Below are positions 45,891 to 54,525 of a stretch of DNA of 64,000 bases, piece by piece. Under the pieces are notes generated by a model that was not told the origin of the DNA, ran no database searches, and saw nothing but the letters and a program-made list of their open reading frames with translations. The first letter of the stretch is position 1. Every line of letters begins with the position of its first letter. This DNA is from Actinomyces sp. Marseille-P3109 (GTDB lineage: Bacteria; Actinomycetota; Actinomycetes; Actinomycetales; Actinomycetaceae): NCBI RefSeq assembly GCF_900323545.1, contig NZ_OOHN01000008.1, positions 577,941 through 641,940 of the forward strand, given 5' to 3'. Both the position numbers and the translations under genes were made by a program.

Positions 45891-47390
45891 GTGCCCAGCT
45901 CACGACCCTCAGCCTCCGACGCGCCAGAGGCCCCGGAATACCACAGCAGGCTTCTGCCGACGCTGCTCATCCCCGCCTTCGTCTCACTGCTGGCCGTCTC
46001 CTCGGTCAACGTCATCCTGCCGGCCGTCTCCCACGACCTCGCCGCCGGCACCGCCGGCCTCCAGTTCGTCGTCTCCGGCTACGCCCTCGTCTTCGGGGTC
46101 GTCCTCGTACCGGCCGGCAGAGCCGGCGACGTCATGGGACGGGGACGGATCTTCGTCATCGGCATGCTCCTGTTCGGAGCCGGGGCGTTGGCCTCGGGCC
46201 TCGCCCCCGATGTCGTCACCCTCAACCTGGCCCGAGTGATCATGGGAGTCGGGTCAGGGCTGCTCAACCCGCAGGTGGCCGGCATGATCCAGCAGTACTA
46301 CTCCGGTGAGGCCAGAGGGCGGGCCTTTGGCCTCTTCGGCGCCGTCATCGGGGTCTCAGTGGCAGTCGGCCCGGTGATCAGCGGTGGTCTCATCGGCTGG
46401 CTCGGAGGTGACTGGGGCTGGCGAGCCTCCTTCCTCATCAACGTCCCCTTCGTACTGCTCGGAATCTGGGCCGCGCGCCGCTACCTGCCGGACTCCGCCT
46501 GGCGCCATCAGGACGACGAGGGCCATAACGGTCGGCTTGGCGGGATGGACGCGGGCACGGGCGGGGTGCCCCGCCGGAGCAGGATCGACCTTGACCCGGT
46601 GGGGATGGGGCTGCTCGCCATGGGCACGCTCCTGGTCATGATCCCCTTCATGGAGGCGTCGGCCGGTGCCTGGGTCTGGAGCCTGGAGGTGGCCGGCATC
46701 GGCGTCATCGGCGCCTGGGTGGCCTGGGAGAGGCGTTACCAGGCCCGGGGCGGCGCCCCCATGGTGGACCTCGGCCTCTTGACCATCCCCTCCTTCGCCT
46801 ACGGGAGCCTGGCCATCGCCATCTACTTCCTGGGTTACACCTCCGTGTGGATCATCGTGGCCCAGTACGTCCAGGCGGGACTGGGCTCCACCGCACTGGC
46901 CAGCGGACTCATCGGCGTACCCGCCGCCCTGGCGGGATCGGTCGCGGCCGCCGTCGCCGGCCGCCGCGTCATCCGGGTGGGGCGCGCCATGGTGCTCGGG
47001 GGCATGGCGGCCGGCATGGCCGGGTTGCTGGCGAGCGTGGGCATCATCCACATGCACGCGCACGCCGGCTGGAGCCCCTGGTGGCTGACACTGACGCTCC
47101 TCGTGCTCGGCGTGGGTCAGGGTCTCGTGGTCTCCCCGAACCAGACCCTCTCCCTGGCCGACGTCCCACTGCAGTACGCCGGAGCCGCGGGCGGCATCCT
47201 CCAGACCGGCGAGCGCATCGGCGCCTCCATCGGCATCGCAGCCATCACGGGCCTGACCTTCCGCGTCTCACACTCCTCGGGCTGGGACGCCGCCGCCCAG
47301 GCGGGTCTGCTGGCCGTCGTGGCCGCCATCGCCGTGGCTGCCGGGGTCGCCGTCATCGACCTGCGCCTGGCGGCCCGACGACGGCGGTAG
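45891..47390 (+). CDS. MFS transporter, DHA2 (EmrB/QacA) type
   Basis: A 499-residue drug:proton antiporter-like protein. NVILPAVSHDL in helix 1, the loop GDVMGRGRIFVIG (motif A) and the GGDWGWRASFLINVPFVLL segment place it in the 14-helix DHA2 group. Members export disinfectants, dyes, antibiotics or metabolites; the substrate is unknown and no regulator is adjacent. It converges with the methyltransferase gene. Confidence 0.88.
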   Translation: MPSSRPSASDAPEAPEYHSRLLPTLLIPAFVSLLAVSSVNVILPAVSHDLAAGTAGLQFVVSGYALVFGVVLVPAGRAGDVMGRGRIFVIGMLLFGAGALASGLAPDVVTLNLARVIMGVGSGLLNPQVAGMIQQYYSGEARGRAFGLFGAVIGVSVAVGPVISGGLIGWLGGDWGWRASFLINVPFVLLGIWAARRYLPDSAWRHQDDEGHNGRLGGMDAGTGGVPRRSRIDLDPVGMGLLAMGTLLVMIPFMEASAGAWVWSLEVAGIGVIGAWVAWERRYQARGGAPMVDLGLLTIPSFAYGSLAIAIYFLGYTSVWIIVAQYVQAGLGSTALASGLIGVPAALAGSVAAAVAGRRVIRVGRAMVLGGMAAGMAGLLASVGIIHMHAHAGWSPWWLTLTLLVLGVGQGLVVSPNQTLSLADVPLQYAGAAGGILQTGERIGASIGIAAITGLTFRVSHSSGWDAAAQAGLLAVVAAIAVAAGVAVIDLRLAARRRR

Positions 47391-47399
47391 ACGCTGGTA

Positions 47400-47415
47400 G
47401 ACGGTGATAACCGTC
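47400..47415. terminator. Small hairpin between convergent genes
   Basis: GACGGT pairs with ACCGTC around GATA in the 44-bp gap between the MFS gene and the methyltransferase gene. It is short and lacks a T-tract. Confidence 0.35.
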
Positions 47416-47434
47416 CGCGTCGCGAGCGGGCGGT

Positions 47435-48067
47435 TCAGGCTTCGGCCGACTCGTTCTGCCCGCGGCGCACCCGCAGCACCCGGAAGCCCTTCGACGACGC
47501 CTGCCGGCTCACGTCCCAGTTCTGATCGGTCAGCCACCTCGCCAGCGAGTCGGCCCCCAGGTTCTTGAGGACCACCAGCCAGGCCTCGCCGTCGGCTGAC
47601 AGGTGCGGCAGCCAGGTGAGCAGCAGCTCGTGCAGGGCCTCCTTGCCGATGCGCACCGGCGGGTTGGACCAGATGAGGTCCACCGTTCTGGAGGTCTCTC
47701 GCAGCTCGGTCAACAGCGCCTCGGCCGGGGATGTGCGCACGTTGTCCAGGCCTGCGGCCTCGGCGTTGCGGGCGGTCAGGGCCAGCGAGCGCTCATTGAC
47801 ATCGACCGCCAGAACCGTGGCCCCGGGGGCGGCCTCGGCCAGGGCCAGCGTGATCGGTCCCCAGCCGCAACCCAGGTCGAGGAAGGTCCCGGCCTCGGGC
47901 GGATCGGGGACATGGTCGAGGAGGGCCTGGGTGCCCTTGTCGAGGCGGTCGGCGCTGAAGACGCCCGAGGCCGTGACCACCGTGCGCTCGACGCCGCGGA
48001 TCGAGAACCGGTGAGTGCGTTCCTCGGCCTCGACGGCGGGGGAGGCGGTGAAGTAGTGCTCGCTCAC
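47435..48067 (-). CDS. Class I SAM-dependent methyltransferase, RsmC/RlmG-like
   Basis: A 210-residue protein of the MTS methyltransferase domain. The SAM site is FLDLGCGWGPITLALA (near 62-77), and the catalytic motif is SNPPVRIGK, the NPP(F/Y) form of enzymes methylating exocyclic amines of guanine in rRNA. The opening HYFTASPAVEAEERTHRFSIRG is typical of actinobacterial RsmC-like proteins, which lack the long N-terminal domain of the E. coli enzyme. The target is probably 16S rRNA but is not proven. GTG 48067 is predicted leaderless. Confidence 0.85.
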   Translation of the reverse strand: MSEHYFTASPAVEAEERTHRFSIRGVERTVVTASGVFSADRLDKGTQALLDHVPDPPEAGTFLDLGCGWGPITLALAEAAPGATVLAVDVNERSLALTARNAEAAGLDNVRTSPAEALLTELRETSRTVDLIWSNPPVRIGKEALHELLLTWLPHLSADGEAWLVVLKNLGADSLARWLTDQNWDVSRQASSKGFRVLRVRRGQNESAEA

Positions 48068-48099
48068 GCCCGCCAGGCTACCCGCGTACTCTGACGGGC
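48068..48099. promoter_or_regulatory. Back-to-back leaderless promoters in 32 bp
   Basis: On the minus strand TAGCCT (48080-48075) is seven bases before GTG 48067; on the plus strand TACTCT (48087-48092) is seven bases before ATG 48100. The -10 elements are only six bases apart, so each -35 must lie inside the other gene. Confidence 0.55.
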
Positions 48100-49473
48100 A
48101 TGACCGCCCCGCCCAGCTCCTCGACCAGTCCGTCGATCAGGGCGCTCCTGGGCTCACGGGCGGGGCACCTGGCGATGGCGGTGCTCGTCGTCGAGCTGCT
48201 GGCGGGCATGCAGGTCTACCTCAACCAAACGGTCCTGCCGCTGCTGGCCACCGAGATGGACGCCCGCAACACCTACGGTCTGGTGACCGCCGCGGCCCAG
48301 GTTCCCGCCTTCCTCACGATGCCGCTGGGCGGGGCCATGCTCACCCGGTGGCGGCCGGCCCGCCTCATGACCGCGCTCACCGTCCTGCTGGTGGGCGGCG
48401 CCGTCGTCGGAGCCCTCGCCCCGAACGTCTGGGTGTACGTCCTCGGGGAGATCCTGCGGGGTCTGGCCGCCGGGGCCCTGGCGACCGCGACCATGGGGGT
48501 CATGGTTGCCGGCCTGCCCGACGCCTGGAGACGACTGTGCCTGGCGGCGGGCTCGGGCATGTGGGTCGTGGCGGCCCTGGCCGGCCCCGTCTACGCCTCC
48601 GGTATCAGCGCCTCCTGGGGCTGGCGCTGGGCCCTCGTGGCCTACCTGCCCGTGCTCGTCGCTGCCCGGGCCGTCATGGCCACTCAGATCCGCGACCTCA
48701 GCCTGGATGAGGAGACGGGGCACGACGAGGCGGTGCCATGGCTGCCCGCCCTGGCCATGGCCGCGGGCGTGGCGCTCATCGGGGCGCTGCGCGCCTCCAG
48801 CCCCTGGTTCTGGCCCGGCGTCGTCGTCGGCACCGCGTTGGTGATCTGGTCATGCTCACGCGTCCTGCCGGATGGGACCCTGCGCCTGGTACCCGGCCGG
48901 CGCGCGGGCATCGCCACCCTGATGTGGGTGTGCGCCTTCTTCCTGACCCTGGACTACCTGGTGGCCCCCAGCGCCCACGACGTCCTGGGCATGACCCCGA
49001 CCCAGACCGGCTGGGCGCTGACCGCAGGCGGCATCGGCTGGTCGGTCGTCGCGATCGCCTGCGGGACCCGCCCGGCCCGTGAGCCGGAGGCCTATCGGCG
49101 CCGCACCACGCTGGCCGCGGTCTTCTTCATGGTCGGAACCACGCTCATGGTGGTCACGGTTCTGGGTCGACCGGACTGGTGGGGGCTGTCCGTGGGATAC
49201 GGCGTGGCCAGCATCGGCATGGGCCTGACCCACCTGGACACCATGAACCGAGTCGTCACCGATCCCGCCCGGCCCGACGGCATCACCCACGCCCAGGCCG
49301 CCACCGCCGTGACGATCGCCGGTGCGGCCGGCGGCGCCGTCCTGGGGACGGCCGCCACGGCCTTCGTCGCCCCCACAGCATCCGGCGTCGAGACGGACCG
49401 GCTGTGGCCGACACTCGTCGTGCTCGCCGCGGGGCTCCTCCTCACCCCGCTGCTGGCCCGACGCGCCGCCTGA
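48100..49473 (+). CDS. MFS transporter
   Basis: A 457-residue membrane protein with about twelve to fourteen hydrophobic segments and a degenerate motif A (GGAMLTRWRPARLM). The opening LAMAVLVVELLAGMQVYLNQTVLPLLATEM is the first helix of an MFS fold. It differs clearly from the DHA2 transporter nearby. The substrate is unknown. It shares a 32-bp divergent promoter region with the methyltransferase gene. Confidence 0.82.
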   Translation: MTAPPSSSTSPSIRALLGSRAGHLAMAVLVVELLAGMQVYLNQTVLPLLATEMDARNTYGLVTAAAQVPAFLTMPLGGAMLTRWRPARLMTALTVLLVGGAVVGALAPNVWVYVLGEILRGLAAGALATATMGVMVAGLPDAWRRLCLAAGSGMWVVAALAGPVYASGISASWGWRWALVAYLPVLVAARAVMATQIRDLSLDEETGHDEAVPWLPALAMAAGVALIGALRASSPWFWPGVVVGTALVIWSCSRVLPDGTLRLVPGRRAGIATLMWVCAFFLTLDYLVAPSAHDVLGMTPTQTGWALTAGGIGWSVVAIACGTRPAREPEAYRRRTTLAAVFFMVGTTLMVVTVLGRPDWWGLSVGYGVASIGMGLTHLDTMNRVVTDPARPDGITHAQAATAVTIAGAAGGAVLGTAATAFVAPTASGVETDRLWPTLVVLAAGLLLTPLLARRAA

Positions 49474-49505
49474 GCGCGCGGGTGGCCTCGCAGGCCCGCG
49501 GGCAG

Positions 49506-49511
49506 TAGCAT
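49506..49511 (+). promoter_or_regulatory. Leaderless -10 element TAGCAT before the hflX leader
   Basis: TAGCAT is followed by seven bases and an ATG (49519) that opens a seven-codon ORF rather than hflX itself. The predicted hflX message would therefore start at this small ORF. Confidence 0.45.
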
Positions 49512-49518
49512 CGCCCCC

Positions 49519-49542
49519 ATGTGGATCCTTCGTATGCGCTGA
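49519..49542 (+). CDS. Putative seven-residue leader peptide upstream of hflX
   Basis: ATG 49519 to TGA 49542 encodes MWILRMR. It has the same -10-to-ATG spacing as the leaderless genes in this window, so it would be the first thing translated on the hflX transcript. It is followed by a GC-rich hairpin and the hflX ribosome-binding site. This layout resembles ribosome-sensed attenuators of antibiotic-response genes. The ORF is very short and could be chance. Confidence 0.35.
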   Translation: MWILRMR

Positions 49543-49576
49543 ACCGGTAGCCGACGTCGCTCCCGGAAGAACCACC

Positions 49577-49596
49577 GCGCCCCATCGAGGGGGCGC
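49577..49596 (+). terminator. Possible attenuator hairpin in the hflX leader
   Basis: GCGCCCC (49577-49583) pairs with GGGGCGC (49590-49596) around ATCGAG, 35 bases after the small leader ORF and 23 bases before hflX. Confidence 0.35.
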
Positions 49597-49619
49597 AGGC
49601 ATACGATGAAGGACTTCTT

Positions 49620-51212
49620 GTGACCCAGTACCACTCCAGCACTCCCTCGGCCCCCGACGACGCAGACGTCAGTGACGCTCCCAACGGCCGCGATATCCAT
49701 GACGTCGTCGCCCGAGTCCTCTCCCGGACCGGAACCGCCCTGGCCTCCACGGCCGCCCAGCACGAGCAGGCGGACGGCCACCAGGACGGCGCCGACGACG
49801 GCGCCCTCGAGCGCGAGGCCCGCGCCGCCCGCCGTCGCGTGGCCGGACTGTCCACCGAGCTCGAGGACGTCAGCGAGGTCGAGTACCGCCAGGTCCGCCT
49901 GGAGAAGGTCGTCCTGGTCGGCCTGGAGCTGCCCCGCCCTCACGCCTCCTCGCCGGGCGGCAGCGGCCTTCAGGTGCGCGACTTCCAGGACGCCGACACC
50001 TCCCTGCGCGAGCTGGCCGCCCTGGCCGAGACCGCCGGCAGCCAGGTCCTCGACGCCCTCATCCAGAGGCGCGACCACCCCGACCCGGCCACCTACCTGG
50101 GCAGCGGCAAGGCTCGCGAGCTGGCCGACGTGGTGGCCGCCGCCGGAGCCGACACTGTCATCGTCGACGGCGAGCTCGCTCCCTCCCAGCGCCGTGCCCT
50201 GGAGGACGTCGTCGGCGTCAAGGTCGTCGACCGCACCGCCCTCATCCTGGACATCTTCGCCCAGCACGCCAAGTCCCGTGAGGGCAAGGCCCAGGTCGAG
50301 CTCGCCCAGCTCGAGTACCTCCTGCCGCGCCTGCGCGGATGGGGCGAGTCCATGTCCCGTCAGGCCGGAGGTCGCGTGGCCGCCGGCCAGGGCATCGGAT
50401 CACGCGGCCCCGGAGAGACCAAGATCGAGCTCGACCGGCGCCGCATCCGCCAGCGCATGGCCCGGCTGCGCCGCGAGATCCAGGCCATGGCTCCCTCCCG
50501 TGAGACCAAGCGCGGTTCGCGCCGACGCGGCGCCATCCCCTCGGTGGCGATCGCCGGCTACACCAACGCCGGCAAATCCTCCCTCATGAACCGGCTCACC
50601 GAGGCCGGCATCATGGTCGAGGACGCCCTGTTCGCGACCCTCGACCCCACCGTGCGGCGGGCCGAGACCCCCGAGGGGCGCACCTACACGCTCACCGACA
50701 CCGTCGGCTTCGTGCGCAACCTGCCCCACGAGCTCATCGAGGCCTTCCGCTCCACCCTGGAGGAGGTGGCCGGAGCCGACCTCGTGCTCCACGTCGTCGA
50801 CGCCGCCCACCCCGACCCTCTCAGCCAGGTGGCGGCCGTGCGCACCGTCCTGTCCGAGATCCCCGGCGCCCTGGACGTGCCCGAGCTCATCGTCCTCAAC
50901 AAGATCGACCTCGCCGACGCCGTCACGCTGGCGGCGCTGCGCACCCGCCTTCCCGGAGCGGTGGCCGTCTCGGCCCGTACGGGGGAGGGGATCGAGGAGC
51001 TCCGGGCCCGCATCGAGCAGATGCTGCCCCGACCTCAGGTGAGTATCGACGTCGTCGTGCCCTACTCGCGCGGTGACCTCGTCTCCCGGGTCCATGCCGA
51101 GGGCGAGATCGACACCGTCGACTACGTGGAGACGGGGACCCGGCTCGTGGCGCGCGTCGGCGCCGCCCTGGCAGCCGAGATCGAGGACGCCGCCGGCGCC
51201 CCCGTCGGCTGA
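49620..51212 (+). CDS. hflX: GTPase HflX
   Basis: A 530-residue ribosome-associated GTPase that splits stalled 70S ribosomes under stress. After a divergent N-terminal stretch (about 1-85) comes the HflX nucleotide-binding domain with DPATYLGSGKARELA and ERQVEDRTALILDIFAQHA-like blocks. The G domain carries GYTNAGKSS (313-321), a DTVGFVRNLPHELIEAF switch II and NKID. It starts at GTG 49620 with AAGGA upstream. The start is 146 bp past the MFS stop; that gap holds the possible leader ORF and hairpin. The helicase gene follows after seven bases. Confidence 0.93.
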   Translation: MTQYHSSTPSAPDDADVSDAPNGRDIHDVVARVLSRTGTALASTAAQHEQADGHQDGADDGALEREARAARRRVAGLSTELEDVSEVEYRQVRLEKVVLVGLELPRPHASSPGGSGLQVRDFQDADTSLRELAALAETAGSQVLDALIQRRDHPDPATYLGSGKARELADVVAAAGADTVIVDGELAPSQRRALEDVVGVKVVDRTALILDIFAQHAKSREGKAQVELAQLEYLLPRLRGWGESMSRQAGGRVAAGQGIGSRGPGETKIELDRRRIRQRMARLRREIQAMAPSRETKRGSRRRGAIPSVAIAGYTNAGKSSLMNRLTEAGIMVEDALFATLDPTVRRAETPEGRTYTLTDTVGFVRNLPHELIEAFRSTLEEVAGADLVLHVVDAAHPDPLSQVAAVRTVLSEIPGALDVPELIVLNKIDLADAVTLAALRTRLPGAVAVSARTGEGIEELRARIEQMLPRPQVSIDVVVPYSRGDLVSRVHAEGEIDTVDYVETGTRLVARVGAALAAEIEDAAGAPVG

Positions 51213-51219
51213 GCCCACC

Positions 51220-53277
51220 GTGACCCGAACCGAGCTGAGCCAGCCGAGCCGGCCTGCCGCTGACGGATCCGGTGACCGGAGCGTCCTGGACGTCCTGGAC
51301 GCCGCGGTCCGCGCCATGGGCGGCAGCCCCCGCCAGGGCCAGATCACCATGGCGAGCGAGGTCGCCCGGTCGGTGGCCGATGGCACCCATCTCCTGGTAC
51401 AGGCCGGTACCGGAACGGGAAAGTCCCTCGGCTACCTGGTGCCCGCCATGGTCCACGCCGTGGAGACCGGCGGCCGGGTCGTGGTCTCCACCGCCACCCT
51501 GGCCCTCCAGCGGCAGGTCCTCACCAAGGATGCGCCCCTGGCTGCCGACGCCGTCGAGCGGGTCACCGGCACCCGCCCCGGGGTGACCCTGCTCAAGGGA
51601 TGGCAGAACTACCTGTGCCGCCACCGCCTGGCCGGCGGCTACCCGCAGGACGAGGACGAGTCCGCGCTCTTCGGCGTCGGCGACGCCATCGCCCAGCCGG
51701 CCGCAGGTCACGGGGCCGATGCGGGCCTGGGGGAGCAGGTGGTGCGCCTGCGCGAGTGGGCGGCCAGAACGGACACCGGCGACCGTGACGACCTCGTCCC
51801 CGGCGTCTCCCAGCGCGCCTGGGCGCAGGTCTCCGTCTCCCGTGCGGAGTGCCTGGGGCAGTCCTGCCCCCTGAAGGCCGAGTGCTTCCCCGAGCTGGCC
51901 CGCGCCGCCGCGTCCCGGGCCGACCTCGTGGTCACCAACCACGCCATGCTCGGCGTGGTCGTCGCCGGTAACCCCGGGGTCCTGCCCGACCACCAGGTCC
52001 TCATCGTCGATGAGGCCCATGAGCTGGCCGACCGGGTCCGCTCCCAGGGAACCATCGCCCTGTCGGCGTCCGCCGTGGCGCGCACCGCCGCCACCGCTCG
52101 TAAGCACGCCTCCGTTCTGGTCAGCGAGCTGGAGGCCGCCGGGCAGACCCTTCAGCTCGTCCTGGCCGAGCTGCCCGACGGCCGGCTGGAGGCGCCCCTG
52201 CCCGCCGCCCTGCACGACGCGCTCGTGGTCCTGGGCGGCGCCGCCCGCCAGGTCGCCTCCGACGTACGCGACCGGGCCCGCACCCTGGGCCGCGAACGCT
52301 CCAGCGAGGCGGCCGGGGGACTCGCGATCGCTCGCACCGCCGTCGGCGATCTGGTCGACGCGCTGGACCGCATGACCTCGGACTCGGTGGCCCAGGGACG
52401 CGATGTCGCCTGGATCGAGCGTCCCCGCATGGGCGCTGAGCCCCCGAGGCTCCTCCTGGCCCCCATCGAGGTGGCCGGCTCGGTGGCGGGCCACCTGCTG
52501 AACGGGCGCACCAGTGTCATGACGTCGGCTACCCTCGCCCTGGGGGAAAGCTTCGACCCCATGGCCCGGGCCCTGGGACTGACCTTGGCCGAGGAGACCT
52601 GGAAGGGAATCGACGTCGGGTCGCCCTTCGACTACCCCCGCCAGGGCATCCTCTACGTGGCAGCCCACCTGCCCCGCCCCGGCGCCGGTATCTCCGAGGC
52701 CGCCCTGGACGAGATGCTCGCCCTGGTCGAGGCCTCCGGCGGCGGCATGCTGGGCCTGTTCTCCTCCCGGCGCGCCGCCCAGGAGGCCGCCGAGGTGCTG
52801 CGCGGAGCCACCGACCTGCCCGTCTACGCCCAGGGGGACGACCAGCTGCCCACCCTGGTGCAGGCCTTCGCCGACGACGAGGCAGCCTGCCTGGTGGGTA
52901 CCCTCTCGCTGTGGCAGGGCGTGGACGTACCCGGACGCACCTGCCGGCTCGTCGTCATCGATCGCATTCCCTTCCCCCGCCCCGACGACCCGGTCGCCCA
53001 GGCCCGCACCGACGCCGTCGTGGCCGCCGGAGGCAACGGCTTCATGAGCGTGGCCGCCACCCACGCCGCCCTGCTCCTGGCCCAGGGAGCGGGGCGGCTC
53101 ATTCGCCGCAGCCAGGACCGCGGCGTCGTCGCCGTCCTGGACTCCCGTCTGCGCACCGCCCGCTACTCAGGGTTCCTCACCCGTTCCATGCCCGCCCTGT
53201 GGCCGACGACGAAGCCCGACGTGGTCCGCGCCGCCCTCAGGCGCCTGTCCACCAGCTCCGTGGTCCCCAGGGGGTAG
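51220..53277 (+). CDS. ATP-dependent DNA helicase, DinG/YoaA (XPD-like) family
   Basis: A 685-residue superfamily 2 helicase. Walker A is QAGTGTGKSLGYL (near 61), the DEAH box is LIVDEAHELADR (near 265), and motif VI is QGAGRLIRRSQDRG near the end. Four cysteines between motifs I and II (one in NYLCRHR, then CLGQSCPLKAEC) match the iron-sulfur cluster site. DinG-type enzymes unwind D-loops, R-loops and G-quadruplexes. The start is GTG 51220, seven bases after the hflX stop. I saw no LexA box before it. Confidence 0.9.
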   Translation: MTRTELSQPSRPAADGSGDRSVLDVLDAAVRAMGGSPRQGQITMASEVARSVADGTHLLVQAGTGTGKSLGYLVPAMVHAVETGGRVVVSTATLALQRQVLTKDAPLAADAVERVTGTRPGVTLLKGWQNYLCRHRLAGGYPQDEDESALFGVGDAIAQPAAGHGADAGLGEQVVRLREWAARTDTGDRDDLVPGVSQRAWAQVSVSRAECLGQSCPLKAECFPELARAAASRADLVVTNHAMLGVVVAGNPGVLPDHQVLIVDEAHELADRVRSQGTIALSASAVARTAATARKHASVLVSELEAAGQTLQLVLAELPDGRLEAPLPAALHDALVVLGGAARQVASDVRDRARTLGRERSSEAAGGLAIARTAVGDLVDALDRMTSDSVAQGRDVAWIERPRMGAEPPRLLLAPIEVAGSVAGHLLNGRTSVMTSATLALGESFDPMARALGLTLAEETWKGIDVGSPFDYPRQGILYVAAHLPRPGAGISEAALDEMLALVEASGGGMLGLFSSRRAAQEAAEVLRGATDLPVYAQGDDQLPTLVQAFADDEAACLVGTLSLWQGVDVPGRTCRLVVIDRIPFPRPDDPVAQARTDAVVAAGGNGFMSVAATHAALLLAQGAGRLIRRSQDRGVVAVLDSRLRTARYSGFLTRSMPALWPTTKPDVVRAALRRLSTSSVVPRG

Positions 53278-53329
53278 CGAGCCTGCCGAGTGGGCCCTTA
53301 GGTATGTGCCACTCAGTTGGATCTGCACG

Positions 53330-53335
53330 TAGGCT
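53330..53335 (+). promoter_or_regulatory. Putative -10 of ldh
   Basis: TAGGCT at 53330-53335 lies 62 bp before GTG 53398, giving a leader of roughly 55 bases with a Shine-Dalgarno, unlike the leaderless genes that share this hexamer. Confidence 0.4.
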
Positions 53336-53397
53336 TGCGCAAGCGGGTGCTCTCGCCCCTGCGGTCCTGCCCAGCAGATCCCTCTGAGGAGAAGAAC

Positions 53398-54399
53398 GTG
53401 TCAGACCCCATCACCACTACCGCTGAAGGCTCCTACCCCACCAACCGTTCCGGCCGTCCCTCCAAGGTCGCTGTCATCGGCGCCGGTGCTGTCGGCTCCA
53501 CCCTCGCCTACGCCTGCGTGACCAAGGGCGTTGCCCGCGAGGTCGTTCTGCAGGACATCGTCAAGGAGAAGGTCGAGGCCGAGGCCCTCGACATCGCCCA
53601 GGGAATCCAGTTCACCTCCGCCGGCTCCGTCTCAGGATCCGACGACCCCGAGATCTGCCGCGACGCGGATGTCATCGCCATCACCGCCGGCGCCAAGCAG
53701 AAGCCCGGCCAGTCCCGCCTCGAGCTCGCCGGCGCCACCGTTGGCATCATGGAGAAGATCCTCCCCAAGCTCGTGGAGGTCGCCCCCAATGCCATCTTCG
53801 TCCTCGTGGCCAACCCGGTGGACGTGGTGACCTACTGCGCCAAGAAGATCACCGGCCTGCCCGAGAACCAGGTCTTCGGCTCCGGCACGGTGCTGGACAC
53901 GGCCCGTATGCGGTACCTCATCTCTCTGGAGACCGGCACTGCCGTCCAGAACATCCACGGTTACATCGCCGGTGAGCACGGCGACTCCGAGGTGCCCCTG
54001 TGGTCCTCCACCGAGATCGGCGGTGTGCCGATCACCCAGTGGGGCACCACCCTCGACGGCGGCGTGTTCGACGAGACCAAGCGCGAGCGCATCGCCCACG
54101 ACGTCGTCCGCTCCGCTTACCGCATCATCGAGGGCAAGGGTGCGACCAACTACGCCGTCGGCCTGGCCGTCCAGCGCATCATCAGCGCCGTCCTCAACGA
54201 CGAGCAGCGGGTGCTCACCATCTCCCCGCTGCTGGACGACTGGCACGGCATCTCCGACGTGTGCATGGCCGTCCCCACGATCGTGGGCCGCGAGGGTGCT
54301 GGGCGCCGCCTCGAGCTGCCCCTGACCTCGGATGAGAAGGAGCGCCTGACCGCCTCCGCCGACCACCTGCGTGGGGTTGCCCGCGGTCTGGGCTACTGA
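53398..54399 (+). CDS. ldh: L-lactate dehydrogenase
   Basis: A 333-residue NAD-dependent enzyme converting pyruvate to L-lactate in fermentation. The Rossmann motif is VIGAGAVGSTLAY, the proton-relay His194 lies in GEHGDSEVPLWS, and NPVDVVTY is conserved. GTG 53398 was chosen because GAGGAG lies six bases upstream; an in-frame start 81 bases earlier lacks one. Lactate production fits a facultatively anaerobic Actinomyces. A very strong palindromic terminator follows, shared with the convergent lexA. Confidence 0.95.
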   Translation: MSDPITTTAEGSYPTNRSGRPSKVAVIGAGAVGSTLAYACVTKGVAREVVLQDIVKEKVEAEALDIAQGIQFTSAGSVSGSDDPEICRDADVIAITAGAKQKPGQSRLELAGATVGIMEKILPKLVEVAPNAIFVLVANPVDVVTYCAKKITGLPENQVFGSGTVLDTARMRYLISLETGTAVQNIHGYIAGEHGDSEVPLWSSTEIGGVPITQWGTTLDGGVFDETKRERIAHDVVRSAYRIIEGKGATNYAVGLAVQRIISAVLNDEQRVLTISPLLDDWHGISDVCMAVPTIVGREGAGRRLELPLTSDEKERLTASADHLRGVARGLGY

Positions 54400-54425
54400 G
54401 CCCGATCCGAGCCCGACCTGAATCG

Positions 54426-54462
54426 TTGAGGGCCCGCCCCGGTCACCGGGGCGGGCCCTCAA
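54426..54462. terminator. Bidirectional hairpin between ldh and lexA
   Basis: TTGAGGGCCCGCCCC (54426-54440) pairs perfectly with 54448-54462 around GGTCACC, whose own GGT and ACC can extend the stem. The AA/TT ends give a short T run on each strand. Confidence 0.8.
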
Positions 54463-54525
54463 CCGTGTGTCTGTGGAACCGGGTTCGGTCGCGAACGGGG
54501 CTGACAGTGAGTTCTGCAACGAGCC

